From Thermaerobacter sp. PB12/4term (lineage in GTDB: Bacteria > Bacillota > Sulfobacillia > Thermaerobacterales > Thermaerobacteraceae), in assembly GCF_003403315.2 (NCBI RefSeq), contig NZ_CP048407.1, positions 2,108,001 to 2,172,000 of the forward strand: a DNA stretch of 64,000 nt, in the 5' to 3' direction. Positions 1-9,687 of this stretch are shown piece by piece. Within the stretch, counting starts at the first letter, position 1. Every line of letters begins with the position of its first letter. A model generated the notes under the pieces. It made no database searches. It was not told where the DNA came from and worked only from the letters and a program-made list of their open reading frames with translations. Both the position numbers and the translations under genes were made by a program.

Positions 1-53
1 ACCCATGGGCCCATCCGGCGCCTCCCGGGTCGATCGCCGTCCCTTCCCCATCT

Positions 54-1268
54 CTACCGACCTCCCGCCGGTGCTGCAAGCAAGTGCTGCACTACGGCTT
101 CGGGTTCCAGGGCCCGGGCTTCCAGGGCCGCCAGGTCGTCGATCTCGCCCCCGCCCGCCCGGGCGGCCCGCAGGGCGGTGTCCACGTCCTTCAGGCCGTG
201 GCCCGTCAGCACGCACACCACGGGCCCCTGGGGAGGATCCCAGCCGGGTTCGTCCCCCCGGGCCAGCTTCAAAAGGCCCGCCACCGAGGCCGCCGAAGCC
301 GGTTCGGCAAAGACCCCTTCCCGCCGGGCGAGAAGCCGCTGGGCCGCCAGGATCTCCTGGTCGCTGACCGCGAGGACCCGCCCGCCGGTGTCCCGCACCG
401 CCGCCAGGGCCTGCTCCCCGTACACCGGCCGGCCGATGCGGATGGCCGACGCCACCGTCTGCGGCCGGTCGACGGGCCGGCCCCGGACCAGGGGCGCCGC
501 CCCCTCCGCCTGCACCCCGTATAGCTGGGGCACCCGCCCCAGGAGGCCCGCCGCCGCGTAGGCGCGAAAGCCCATGTGGTAGGCGGTGATGTTGCCGCCG
601 TTGCCCACGGGGAGGAACACGGCCGCCGGTTCGTCCAGGCCCAGGGCGGCCAGCTGGTCGACCACCTCGAAGGCCGCCGTCTTCTGCCCCTCCAGGCGAT
701 CGGGATTCAGGGAGTTGACGAGCACCAGGTCCGGCCGCTCGGCCACCACCTGCCGCACGGCGGCCAGCGCGTCGTCGAAGCTTCCCCGCACCGGGAGGAT
801 CCGCGCCCCGCAGGCCACGGCCTGGCCCACCTTGCCGCCCGCCACACCCCCGGCCGGCAGGACCAGCCAGCAGTCCATGCCCGCCCGGGCCGCGTAGGCG
901 GCCGCAGCCGCCGCCGTGTTGCCCGTGGAGGCGCAGATCACCGCCCGGGCGCCCCGGGCCCGGGCGCAGGTCAGGGCCATGGTCATGCCCCGGTCCTTGA
1001 AGGATCCCGTCGGGTTGGCCCCTTCGAACTTGAGGAACACGGCCGGCGGCCGCCGGCCCGCCGGCAGCTCCGCCAGGAGCCCGTCGGCCCGGATCAGCGG
1101 CGTGTCGCCTTCTCCCAGGGTAAGCGGCTCGGCCTCCGGAGGTACCGGCAGCCAGTCGCGATAGCGGGCGATGATACCCTGGCGGGGCAGGACCGGCCCG
1201 GGCTCCACAGCCTGACGAGGAGGGCCGGGGCGGTTAGGGTGAGTGGGACCAGACACCGCTCGTTTCAC
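54..1268 (-). CDS. thrC: Threonine synthase
   Basis: Threonine synthase converts O-phospho-homoserine to threonine with pyridoxal phosphate in the cytoplasm, the last step of threonine synthesis. The 404-residue protein aligns end to end with the short Bacillus-type enzyme. Residues 85-94 contain NPTGSFKDRG, where Lys91 binds PLP; CASTGNTAAAAAAYAARAG follows, and PVGNGGNITAY near residue 222 is the phosphate-binding loop. The GTG start sits almost on top of a GGGAGAGG ribosome site, which is tight, and the first 30 residues are extra compared with Bacillus, so the true start could be further in. A Thr-type T-box leader lies directly upstream. Downstream, an ATG at position 14 behind GGGAGGCG may begin the next gene of the operon (thrB would be expected), but only four codons are in the window. 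Confidence 0.93.
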   Translation of the reverse strand: MKRAVSGPTHPNRPGPPRQAVEPGPVLPRQGIIARYRDWLPVPPEAEPLTLGEGDTPLIRADGLLAELPAGRRPPAVFLKFEGANPTGSFKDRGMTMALTCARARGARAVICASTGNTAAAAAAYAARAGMDCWLVLPAGGVAGGKVGQAVACGARILPVRGSFDDALAAVRQVVAERPDLVLVNSLNPDRLEGQKTAAFEVVDQLAALGLDEPAAVFLPVGNGGNITAYHMGFRAYAAAGLLGRVPQLYGVQAEGAAPLVRGRPVDRPQTVASAIRIGRPVYGEQALAAVRDTGGRVLAVSDQEILAAQRLLARREGVFAEPASAASVAGLLKLARGDEPGWDPPQGPVVCVLTGHGLKDVDTALRAARAGGGEIDDLAALEARALEPEAVVQHLLAAPAGGR

Positions 1269-1317
1269 CCTCTCCCTGAAGCTCGGAATGGAAGGATGCC
1301 AGCATGGAAAATCGAAC

Positions 1318-1694
1318 GGCCCCGCGTCCCGTTAGGGACGCGAGGCCGTGCTCGCGCGGTTCCACCCTAATTGATCCGCGGCAGCACCCTGGGGTGATGT
1401 GGCGGGTGCCCTGACTGCACCGGCGGGGGAAAGGGCGGATCCCGCCGGCCACCGCCACCGCGAATCCTCTCCGTGCCCGTAAGGGGGGCTGCCCCGCCCA
1501 GCTACTCCCGCCCCGCCTGCCTGGCCGGGCGGTTTCGCCGGCGGCTCCCGGAGGGTTTTCGGCCCGGCCCGGTGCGGGGGCTTTCAGCCACGGCCTCCCG
1601 TCTCTGGACACCGGCTTGGGGGCCTACTCGTTCCGGTCATCGCGCACGCCGGGATGACGCATTCCTCAAGCCGAACCGGCTCTGGGAACGCTTT
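1318..1694 (-). promoter_or_regulatory. T-box leader, probably threonine-specific
   Basis: The minus strand upstream of thrC carries the T-box core AGGGTGGAACCGCG at 1355-1368. It is followed by a terminator hairpin with perfect 7-base arms GCGTCCC/GGGACGC (1324-1341) and a short T-run. Further upstream are an AGTA element near 1624-1628 and a GGTG (GNUG-type) stretch, as expected for Stem I. A candidate specifier ACC, a threonine codon followed by a purine, lies at 1571-1573; this assignment is from position only. Uncharged tRNA-Thr should pair with the leader and prevent termination, raising thrC expression when threonine is short. The T-box itself is certain; the specifier is inferred. Confidence 0.9.
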
Positions 1695-1700
1695 TTCGGG

Positions 1701-1729
1701 ATTATAGGGCCTGGCCGGGGCCGGGTCAA
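1701..1729 (-). promoter_or_regulatory. Promoter of the thrC leader
   Basis: The minus strand has TTGACC (1724-1729), a 17-base spacer and a perfect TATAAT (1701-1706), a near-consensus sigma-A promoter. Transcription would begin near 1694 and give a leader of about 425 bases containing the T-box. Confidence 0.85.
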
Positions 1730-1802
1730 GGGGTCGCAGCGCAAGGACCGCCGCGCCGGGATCAGGCAGAACCGGGCGAGACCCACCGAGGACGCGCCGA
1801 AC

Positions 1803-2231
1803 TTAGGCTTCAGCCCGGCTTGCGAACCGGTCCAGGATCGCACCCCAGCCCCCCGCAAAGGCCCGCTCGGTGGCTGCACCCGTCTCGCCGAGTTCGTCCC
1901 AGCCCCGGTGCTCCAATTCCACCCGGGTGCCGTCGCCCTCGGGGAAGAACCGGACCTCCACCTGGGTCGGACCCGCCCAGTTGGCCTGGTTCCACGTGAA
2001 CACCACCCGGTGGGGCGGCTCGTAGACCAGAACGCGGCCGATCTCGTGCTCTTCGCCGTCCCGGAACCGCTCGTAGAAGCGGCCGCCGGCCTGGCCCTCA
2101 AGGACCAGATCGGCGCTGCGGTCGCCGCCGTAGGAGAACTGGTCCAGCGGCCACCACTGGCCGATGCCGGCCGTAAACCGGGTAAAGACGGCCTCCACGG
2201 GCCCGCGGACGACGACGCTGCGTCGAATCAT
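1803..2231 (-). CDS. SRPBCC (AHSA1-like) domain protein
   Basis: This 142-residue protein has the START/AHSA1 fold signature: an N-terminal VRGPVEAVFTRFTAG helix-grip start, the central VLEGQAGGRFYE stretch, and the C-terminal WDELGETGAATERAFAGGW helix. Family members bind hydrophobic ligands or act as stress-related partners; no catalytic role can be read from the sequence. Its ATG overlaps the stop codon of the ArsR-type gene by four bases (ATGA), so the two are translationally coupled. ArsR plus AHSA1 pairs are common in Gram-positive bacteria, where the regulator probably controls both genes. The ligand is unknown. Confidence 0.85.
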   Translation of the reverse strand: MIRRSVVVRGPVEAVFTRFTAGIGQWWPLDQFSYGGDRSADLVLEGQAGGRFYERFRDGEEHEIGRVLVYEPPHRVVFTWNQANWAGPTQVEVRFFPEGDGTRVELEHRGWDELGETGAATERAFAGGWGAILDRFASRAEA

Positions 2232-2545
2232 CCCTCACCGTCCCCCTCGACGTGGCGGCGGAAGCGCTCCAGGGCGACGTCCCATGCTCTGGCCACCTGG
2301 TCCAGCCAGTCCCGGACCTCCGCCAACCCTTCCCGGCGCAACCGGTACAGCCTCCGCCGCCCCGATTTTTCAACCTCGACCAGACCCGCAGCCGTGAGGA
2401 CGGCCAGGTGCTTGGACACCGCCGGCCGGCTGATGGGCAGCGGCCGGGCCAGGGTGACCACGTCCTTGGGCCCCGACCGGAGCACCGTGATGATGTGGCG
2501 CCGCGTCGGATCCGCCAGGGCCGCGAACTTGCGATCGAGATCCAT
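2228..2545 (-). CDS. ArsR-family winged-helix repressor
   Basis: A 105-residue HTH protein beginning MDLDRKFAALADPTRRHI, the classic ArsR-family N terminus. The recognition helix is around ISRPAVSKHLAVL (residues 38-50), followed by a wing with KSGRRRLYRL. The Cys motif of metal-sensing ArsR proteins is absent, so it is probably the non-metal subtype that pairs with AHSA1-domain proteins. No good ribosome binding site precedes the ATG. The best promoter (TTGACG at 2576-2581 with a weak TACCTT 18 bases on) would start transcription at or next to the ATG, so a leaderless message is possible. A perfect inverted repeat at 2554-2571 overlaps this promoter and is the likely self-operator. Confidence 0.9.
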   Translation of the reverse strand: MDLDRKFAALADPTRRHIITVLRSGPKDVVTLARPLPISRPAVSKHLAVLTAAGLVEVEKSGRRRLYRLRREGLAEVRDWLDQVARAWDVALERFRRHVEGDGEG

Positions 2546-2553
2546 GGCGCAAA

Positions 2554-2581
2554 GGTAACCAAGTAGTTACCCGTTCGTCAA
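2554..2581 (-). promoter_or_regulatory. Putative ArsR operator and promoter
   Basis: GGTAAC and GTTACC form a perfect 6-6-6 inverted repeat at 2554-2571, eight bases upstream of the repressor ATG and inside a promoter with -35 TTGACG (2576-2581). The -10 box is weak. Position and symmetry suggest autorepression; no binding data can be inferred. Confidence 0.55.
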
Positions 2582-2753
2582 GCCCCTCCCCAGCAACGAC
2601 CCCCTCACCGGCAGGAACCGTCCCCCTGGCTGCCGTAACCGGTTGGCAACAGGGCAGGCGGCCGGTGCAGCGGGTGGATCCCGGGGAACGCCCGGGCAGG
2701 CGCCCGCCGCGCCCCACCGGCCGGCCGGATCGCCATCACGGGGGGGATGCGCG

Positions 2754-4751
<1,998 letters not shown>

Positions 4752-4781
4752 CCGGCGCCTGAAACTTGACCGGCGAGTACA

Positions 4782-4815
4782 GGCCGGGACCTGGCCGTGG
4801 GGTCAGGTCCCGCCT
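4782..4815. terminator. Terminator hairpin between converging genes
   Basis: GGGACCTG (4786-4793) and CAGGTCCC (4804-4811) form a perfect 8-base stem that extends with one bulge, followed on the plus strand by CCTCTTTT. It lies between the acyl-CoA synthetase gene (plus) and the converging CMD-family gene (minus) and could serve both. Confidence 0.7.
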
Positions 4816-4838
4816 CTTTTCGCTCCGCCGGCCGGGTT

Positions 4839-5213
4839 TCAGCCCTGTGCACCGGCGGCCCCGGCGCCTGCCTCCGCTTCCAGCTCCTCCAGCACCGCCA
4901 CCGCCCGCCGCACGTGGGGGATGGTGATCGACCCGCCTACGATCAGGGCCACGCCGAAGATCTCGAAGAACTCGTCGCGGGTCACGCCTTCCTTGTGGCA
5001 CTGGATCATGTGGTAGGTGACGCAGTCGTCGCAGCGCAGCACCAGCGAGGCCACCAGCCCCAGCATCTCCTTGACCTTGCTGGATAGGGCTCCGGGCTTG
5101 TAGGCCTGCCCGTCCAGGTTGAAGAACCGGCGCACCACCAGGTTGTCGTGGGCCAGGATCTTCTCGTTCATCTCGGTGCGGAAACGGTGAAAGGCGTCGA
5201 GCCGCTCGCCCAC
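4839..5213 (-). CDS. Carboxymuconolactone decarboxylase / AhpD-like protein
   Basis: A 124-residue protein of the carboxymuconolactone decarboxylase family. It has the AhpD-type redox motif CDDC at residues 61-64 followed by a histidine (VTYH), within LVASLVLRCDDCVTYHM. Such proteins act as thiol peroxidase partners or small decarboxylases; the CxxC...H arrangement favours a thiol redox role. The GTG start at 5213 has a GGGGAGGGAG ribosome site at good spacing, whereas the longer open frame upstream is unsupported. The C-terminal end is a short Glu/Ala/Gly-rich tail. It stands alone, so its partner cannot be read from context. Confidence 0.87.
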   Translation of the reverse strand: MGERLDAFHRFRTEMNEKILAHDNLVVRRFFNLDGQAYKPGALSSKVKEMLGLVASLVLRCDDCVTYHMIQCHKEGVTRDEFFEIFGVALIVGGSITIPHVRRAVAVLEELEAEAGAGAAGAQG

Positions 5214-5379
5214 GGCATCTCCCTCCCCGACCCGCCGGAAGAGTGGCTGCCGGCAGCCCACCTGTCCCGGATTCCAGTCAGGCACTCCGGCATCCAGGCG
5301 TTCCGGCATGCCTCCGGCTCTGACCGGTAGATTACCGCAGCCTGCCGGGGGGAGGAACCTAGACCCTGCCATCCAGCCG

Positions 5380-5408
5380 TTGACACCACCCCGCACCCGC
5401 TCTATGCT
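5380..5408 (+). promoter_or_regulatory. Promoter for the Gate-domain gene pair
   Basis: TTGACA at 5380-5385, a 17-base spacer, then TATGCT at 5403-5408. This is a strong sigma-A-like promoter about 100 bases before the first nucleoside-recognition gene. Confidence 0.75.
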
Positions 5409-5508
5409 CAACGCCAGAAGCCACCGCACCGTACAGCTGGCCAGGCGGCCGGGCGGTGGAACAGGCACCGCTTGAGCCGAGTCATCCCCAGGAAAGAAGG
5501 CAGCATCC

Positions 5509-5988
5509 GTGGCCCGATCCCTCACCCCTCCGGCGGCCTCGCGCCCGGGCGCCGGCCGCGAGGGCACCCATCCCCTGCAGGCCGCCGTGAGCCGGGGCCT
5601 GCGGTCGACCCTGCGGATCCTGGTCGACCTGGCCCGCACCATGATTCCCGCCATGATCGTGGTGATGATCCTGGACCGGAGCGGGTGGCTGGCGCGCATC
5701 GCCGGCCTGGCGGCACCCGCCATGGCCTGGTTCGGCCTGCCGGGAGGCACCGCCCTAGCCCTGCTCATCGGCAACACCGTGGGGCTTTACAGCGGCATTG
5801 CCGCCGCCATCCCGCTGGGGCTCGATTACAAGCAGTGGACGATCCTGGGCACCATGCTGGCCATCAGCCACGCCCACCCGGTCGAAGCCTCCATCATCGC
5901 CCGGGCGGGCGCCAACACGTGGACGGTGCTGGTGGCGCGGCTGCTGGCCTCGGCGGCGGCGGGGGCTCTGCTCAACCTGGTTCTGTAA
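5509..5988 (+). CDS. Nucleoside-recognition (Gate) domain membrane protein, first of pair
   Basis: A 159-residue membrane protein with about four hydrophobic segments (residues 35-57, 60-80, 82-105 and 138-158). The Gate-domain signature is visible in ALLIGNTVGLYSGIAAAIPLG. It resembles the paired short proteins related to SpmA/SpmB and to archaeal nucleoside-recognition proteins, whose substrate is unknown. The GTG start follows AAGAAGG at eight bases. A second protein of the same family starts 44 bases downstream, so the two probably form a heteromeric membrane complex. No spore-related gene is adjacent, so assignment to spore maturation would be speculative. Confidence 0.75.
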   Translation: MARSLTPPAASRPGAGREGTHPLQAAVSRGLRSTLRILVDLARTMIPAMIVVMILDRSGWLARIAGLAAPAMAWFGLPGGTALALLIGNTVGLYSGIAAAIPLGLDYKQWTILGTMLAISHAHPVEASIIARAGANTWTVLVARLLASAAAGALLNLVL

Positions 5989-6032
5989 CGGGTTCCGGGG
6001 TGGACCCGGCTCCATCCGGGGAGGTGGCACCG

Positions 6033-6527
6033 ATGTGGCTTCTGGATGCCATCGTCGATGGGATCGGTGAGGGGATCCTGCTCCTGCTGCGGATTGGCCT
6101 CTTCGTTGCCCCGGTGCTGATCCTGCTGGAGTGGGCGCGGCTGACAGGCCGGCTCGACCGGATCACCCATCGCCTGGAACCCGTCTGCCGCCGCCTGGGA
6201 CTCGCTCCCGAGCTGGCCCCTTCGTTGACGGTGGGCGCCGTGCTGGGGGTCATCCTGGGGTCCGGCGTGGTGCTGGAGACCACCCGCGACCGGCCGGTGG
6301 CCCGGGATCAGGTCACGTTGCTGTTCGTCTTCGTGGGCATCTTTCACGCCATGTTCGAGGAGACCGCGGCCATCTTTGCCTTCGGCGGCAACGGGCTCAT
6401 CATGGTGACCACCCGGTTTGCCTTCGGCCTTGCCGCCTTCTGGGTGTACCGGCGCTGGCTCGCCCTGCGGCCGGCGGCCCTGGGCGGGCCGGTTCTCGCC
6501 CCCCAGCCGGCGCGGCACCGGGGCTAG
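6033..6527 (+). CDS. Nucleoside-recognition (Gate) domain membrane protein, second of pair
   Basis: A 164-residue integral membrane protein starting MWLLDAIVDGIGEG behind GGGAGGTGG. It has hydrophobic segments around residues 15-35, 68-90, 105-125 and 130-145, and the Gate-family region SLTVGAVLGVILGSGVVLE. A conserved-looking HAMFEETAAIFAFGGNG stretch holds acidic residues between membrane segments. It is partner to the preceding gene, on the same short operon. A longer in-frame open reading frame upstream overlaps the first gene and is not supported. Function unknown beyond the family; transport of a nucleoside-like or ionic solute is conceivable. Confidence 0.75.
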   Translation: MWLLDAIVDGIGEGILLLLRIGLFVAPVLILLEWARLTGRLDRITHRLEPVCRRLGLAPELAPSLTVGAVLGVILGSGVVLETTRDRPVARDQVTLLFVFVGIFHAMFEETAAIFAFGGNGLIMVTTRFAFGLAAFWVYRRWLALRPAALGGPVLAPQPARHRG

Positions 6528-6581
6528 TGATGGCCGGGATCCCTCCGGCCCCCCGGCCCGGCGCCGCGCCCCGCGCCGGGG

Positions 6582-7031
6582 TCAGCCGGCCTTCCGCTGT
6601 TCGATCTCCCGCGCCAGGCCGCCGAAGAACTGGCCCATGATCATCTTCGCCACGCCGCCCAGCACCCGCTGGCCGATGCTGGCCACCGGCCCGCCCACCT
6701 GCGCTTCGCCGTGGTACTTCAGCAGGGTCCCATCGCCCTGGGGTTCCAGGTCGAGCACCAGGGAGGCCCGCACGAAGCCGGGCCCGCCTTCTCCCTCGAT
6801 GTTCAGGCGGTAGCGGGTCGGCGGTTCCTTGTCCTCGATGGCGATGCGGCCCCTGTACCGGCCGCGGATGGCCGCGATGCCCAGTTCCAGTTCGGCTTCG
6901 TAACGGTCTTCAGCCACCCGGGTCAGCTGCTTGCAGCCGGGCGTGCACCGGGCGAGGACGTCCTGGTCATTGAGGCATGCCCAGACGGTCTCCACGGGTG
7001 CGGCGATCTTCTGGCTTCCGGCAACCTGCAT
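6582..7031 (-). CDS. CoxG-like SRPBCC protein
   Basis: This 149-residue protein matches the CoxG (carbon monoxide dehydrogenase subunit G) family. It begins MQVAGSQKIAAPVETVWACL, has a conserved CTPGCKQL turn at residues 29-36 and ends with the typical GGPVASIGQRVLGGVAKMI helix. CoxG proteins are START-fold factors that help place CO dehydrogenase or related molybdenum hydroxylases at the membrane, or bind their cofactors. The ATG at 7031 is chosen because upstream sequence is only low-complexity Gly/Pro/Arg coding. It lies 361 bases downstream of an XdhC-like gene on the same strand, which fits a link to molybdenum hydroxylase maturation, although no oxidase subunit genes are in the window. 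Confidence 0.87.
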   Translation of the reverse strand: MQVAGSQKIAAPVETVWACLNDQDVLARCTPGCKQLTRVAEDRYEAELELGIAAIRGRYRGRIAIEDKEPPTRYRLNIEGEGGPGFVRASLVLDLEPQGDGTLLKYHGEAQVGGPVASIGQRVLGGVAKMIMGQFFGGLAREIEQRKAG

Positions 7032-7392
7032 TCCTGGCACCCCCAAGCGCTGGTCGAGCTGCACCGGGATGGCGGGCCCGCGGTCTCCGGCCCCCGGCCC
7101 CCGGTCCCCGGCCCTCGGCCTCCGGCCCCCGGTCCTTGGTCCCTGCCCCCTCTCCGGCACCTGGCCCGGCCGGCCGGGCGGGACGGCGGCACGCAGGACG
7201 GCTTCGCCCCGGCCGGGGCCGGGGCCGGGCTCGCAAGGCACCGCCCGCCCTCATGCGGGAATTCGCCGGCGGGAATTCGCCAGGAGGACGCACCCCTCCG
7301 GCGGCTGGCGGCGCTGCCGTGCCAAAGGCTTTCGGTTTTCGGCAGGATCTTTCCTGCTGGGCCCGCGCAGGCCGGTTGCCGGCCACCACCCG
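7032..7392. repeat. Low-complexity C/G-rich spacer
   Basis: No gene is seen in this stretch. From about 7075 to 7150 it is a degenerate tandem array built on CGGCCCCCGGTCC-like units, read on the other strand as runs of Arg-Gly-Pro codons. It separates the coxG-like and xdhC-like genes and probably arose by slippage. Confidence 0.6.
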
Positions 7393-8547
7393 TCAGACCG
7401 CCCCGCCGGCTGCGCCCCGGCCGCCGGCCGCCCCCGCGGGGATGGATGCAGGGCCCTGGGGCCGGTTCGTCCGGCGGCAGGCGATGATCTCGGCCATGAT
7501 GGCCACCGCCATCTCCTCCGGCGTGCGGGCACCGATGTCGAGGCCGATGGGCGCGTGCAGCCGCTTCAGGGCGTCTTCGCCAACGCCCGCCTCCCGCAGG
7601 GCCGCCAGGCGGCGTTCATGGGTTCGCCGGCTCCCCATGACACCGATGTAGCCTGCGGGGGAACGGAGGGCCGCCAGCAGGGCGGGAACATCGAACTTCA
7701 GATCGTGGGTGAGGACGCAGACCGCATCCCGCGGCGTGATCCGGACACCGCTCAGGTACTCGTCGGGCCACTGGCGGACGATGGCGTGGGCCGCGGGGAT
7801 CCGCTCCGGGGTAGCAAAAGGCGACCGCGGGTCGCAGACGACGACCCGGTATCCCAGGAACCGGCCCGCCTCCGCCAGGGCGGCGGCGGGGTGCACCGCT
7901 CCGATGACGTAGAGCACCGGCGGCGGCGCGAAGGGCTGGATGAACACGTCCGCCCCGGCCAGCTGCTCCCGGGCGGCCTCGGCCCGGCCCAGGAGCGCTC
8001 CTGCCCGCCGGGCCAGCTCCCCGTCAAGACCGGGATCGCCGGACGAACCGGCCACAATCCGCGCCGGGCCGCCGGGCTCGGCCTCCTCGAACAGCACCAC
8101 CGCATCGGACGGCACCGGCTCCGCGCCCTGCGCCCCGGCGCCGTCCCCCGCCGCGGCACCGAGCACCCGCGCCAGGGCCACCGCCTTCCCGGCCGCCAGT
8201 GCTTTCTGCAGCTCGCGGGCCACCCCCGGCCACGGCCCGCGGGCCGGTTCGACCCACACGCGGATGGTGCCGCCGCAGCTCAAGCCCACTTCGAAGGCGT
8301 CGTCATCGGAGATGCCGAAGGTGACGAGGCGCGGCCGGCCGGCAGCCAGCACCTCCCGGGCCACCTCGATGACCGCGGGCTCGACGCAGCCGCCCGATAC
8401 CGAGCCGGCGACCTCGCCGCGGTCGTTAACGGCCATGGTGGTCCCCGCGTCCCGCGGTGCCTTGCGGATCACCTCGACCACCGTGGCCAGGGCCACGTTC
8501 CGGCCCGCGCCGAGCCACTCCACCACCCGGTCCAGCACGTCGCGCAT
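7393..8547 (-). CDS. XdhC/CoxI-family molybdenum cofactor insertion protein
   Basis: A 384-residue XdhC/CoxI-family protein. Members bind molybdenum cofactor, promote its sulfuration and insert it into xanthine or CO dehydrogenases. The N-terminal domain has GSVSGGCVEPAV, with the family cysteine in GGCVE. A central Ala/Gly-rich linker follows. The C-terminal Rossmann-like domain begins VLYVIGAVHPAAALAEAG and ends with GYIGVMGSRRTHERR and GLDIGARTPEEMAVAIMAE, the usual family finish. The ATG at 8547 has a GGGAGAGGGGACGGG ribosome region; the longer open frame upstream is unsupported. Together with the CoxG-like gene downstream it points to a molybdenum hydroxylase encoded elsewhere. Confidence 0.9.
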   Translation of the reverse strand: MRDVLDRVVEWLGAGRNVALATVVEVIRKAPRDAGTTMAVNDRGEVAGSVSGGCVEPAVIEVAREVLAAGRPRLVTFGISDDDAFEVGLSCGGTIRVWVEPARGPWPGVARELQKALAAGKAVALARVLGAAAGDGAGAQGAEPVPSDAVVLFEEAEPGGPARIVAGSSGDPGLDGELARRAGALLGRAEAAREQLAGADVFIQPFAPPPVLYVIGAVHPAAALAEAGRFLGYRVVVCDPRSPFATPERIPAAHAIVRQWPDEYLSGVRITPRDAVCVLTHDLKFDVPALLAALRSPAGYIGVMGSRRTHERRLAALREAGVGEDALKRLHAPIGLDIGARTPEEMAVAIMAEIIACRRTNRPQGPASIPAGAAGGRGAAGGAV

Positions 8548-8753
8548 GTCCCGTCCCCTCTCCCTCGCTCCCCCAGCCGGGGGCGTTCGCCGGTCCTCGG
8601 TGCCGCGGTCCAGCACCGCCGGGCGACCGGGGCAGGAGCCCCGTCCCCCGTGTTGAACTCTCGCTTGTCGGCCCAGGGCGCCGCCGCCCTCGCACCGTTC
8701 ACCCCGCCCCGGCGGCACCTTCACCCCTCAGACCGAAAGGAGGAAGGCCGGTC

Positions 8754-9437
8754 ATGTCCCACAAGCTTCGCTGGCTAGGCCATGCCGGCTGGGAGCTGAC
8801 CACGGCCGGCGGCAAGGTCATCCTGTTCGACCCCTGGATCAACGGCAACCCCAAGGCTGCAGCCCGCATCGAAGACCTGAAGGCCGACTACATCCTGATC
8901 ACCCACGACCACTTCGACCATGCCAGCGACGTGGTGGCCGTCCAGAAGCAGACCGGCGCCACGGTGATCTTCCAGCCCGAGACCGCCGCGCGGTACCAGA
9001 AGGAAGGCCTGCCCGGGGACAAGTGCATCGGGATGAACATCGGCGGCTCGGTGGAGCTGGGCGGCATCGTGGTCACCATGACCGAGGCCTATCACTCCAG
9101 CGAGACCGGCGAGCCGGCCGGGTACATCGTCACCCTGGAGGACGGCAAGCGGGTCTACAACGCCGGTGATACAGGGATCCACTGCAACATGGCCACCTGG
9201 GCCGAACTGTATCCCCTGGACGTGGCCATCCTGCCCATCGGCAGCCACTTCACCATGGACCCGCGGCAGGCGGCCCACGCCCTGACCTTCCTCAAGCCCC
9301 GGCTGGCCGTCCCCCAGCACTACGGCACCTTCCCGCTGCTGGTGCAGAGCGCCGACGACTTCGTCCGCTTCGCCCGGCAGAAGGCGCCCGGGGTCGAGGT
9401 CATGGTGCTGGAGCCGGGCGGAAGCTTCGAGTTCTAA
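8754..9437 (+). CDS. UPF0173 metal-dependent hydrolase
   Basis: A 227-residue metallo-beta-lactamase-fold hydrolase of the UPF0173 (YtkL) family. The metal motif THDHFDH is at residues 50-56, with GDTGIH near residue 140 and QHYGTFP near residue 190 supplying further ligands. The family is widespread in Bacillota and archaea, but the natural substrate is not established. The ATG at 8754 has an excellent AAAGGAGGAAGG ribosome site, so upstream in-frame sequence is rejected. It is the only plus-strand gene between two minus-strand units. The last bases are part of a 15-base tandem duplication that copies the stop-codon region. Confidence 0.92.
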   Translation: MSHKLRWLGHAGWELTTAGGKVILFDPWINGNPKAAARIEDLKADYILITHDHFDHASDVVAVQKQTGATVIFQPETAARYQKEGLPGDKCIGMNIGGSVELGGIVVTMTEAYHSSETGEPAGYIVTLEDGKRVYNAGDTGIHCNMATWAELYPLDVAILPIGSHFTMDPRQAAHALTFLKPRLAVPQHYGTFPLLVQSADDFVRFARQKAPGVEVMVLEPGGSFEF

Positions 9438-9453
9438 CGCTTCGGGTTCTAAC
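9424..9453. repeat. 15-base tandem duplication at the end of the UPF0173 gene
   Basis: GCTTCGAGTTCTAAC (9424-9438) is followed at once by GCTTCGGGTTCTAAC (9439-9453), one mismatch. The first copy contains the stop codon, so the duplication does not alter the protein. Confidence 0.8.
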
Positions 9454-9687
9454 TCCTGGTGGAGCCGGTGGGGGCGCCGGACCGGTGGAACCCCGGTACG
9501 GGCACCACCGCGGTGGACGATCGCCCCGGGGCGCTCCCGCGGTGCCGTACCGGCGGGGCGTCCGGCACCCCACCGGCAAGTCCGCTGGCAAGGCGCTGTG
9601 CAGCCCGCCGGCCACGGCAAGCCTGTACCAGCCGGGCGGCTGAAGGCCCACGGGGCAGGAAGGCGGCCCGTCCCCCGGGCGCCCGGC

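Noticed and set aside
5509-6527. Naming the Gate-domain pair SpmA and SpmB
   Set aside because: The family is broad, sizes are short, and there is no spore-gene context.
7070-7160. A CRISPR-like or functional repeat array
   Set aside because: Units are short, degenerate and without unique spacers; it is simple C/G slippage.
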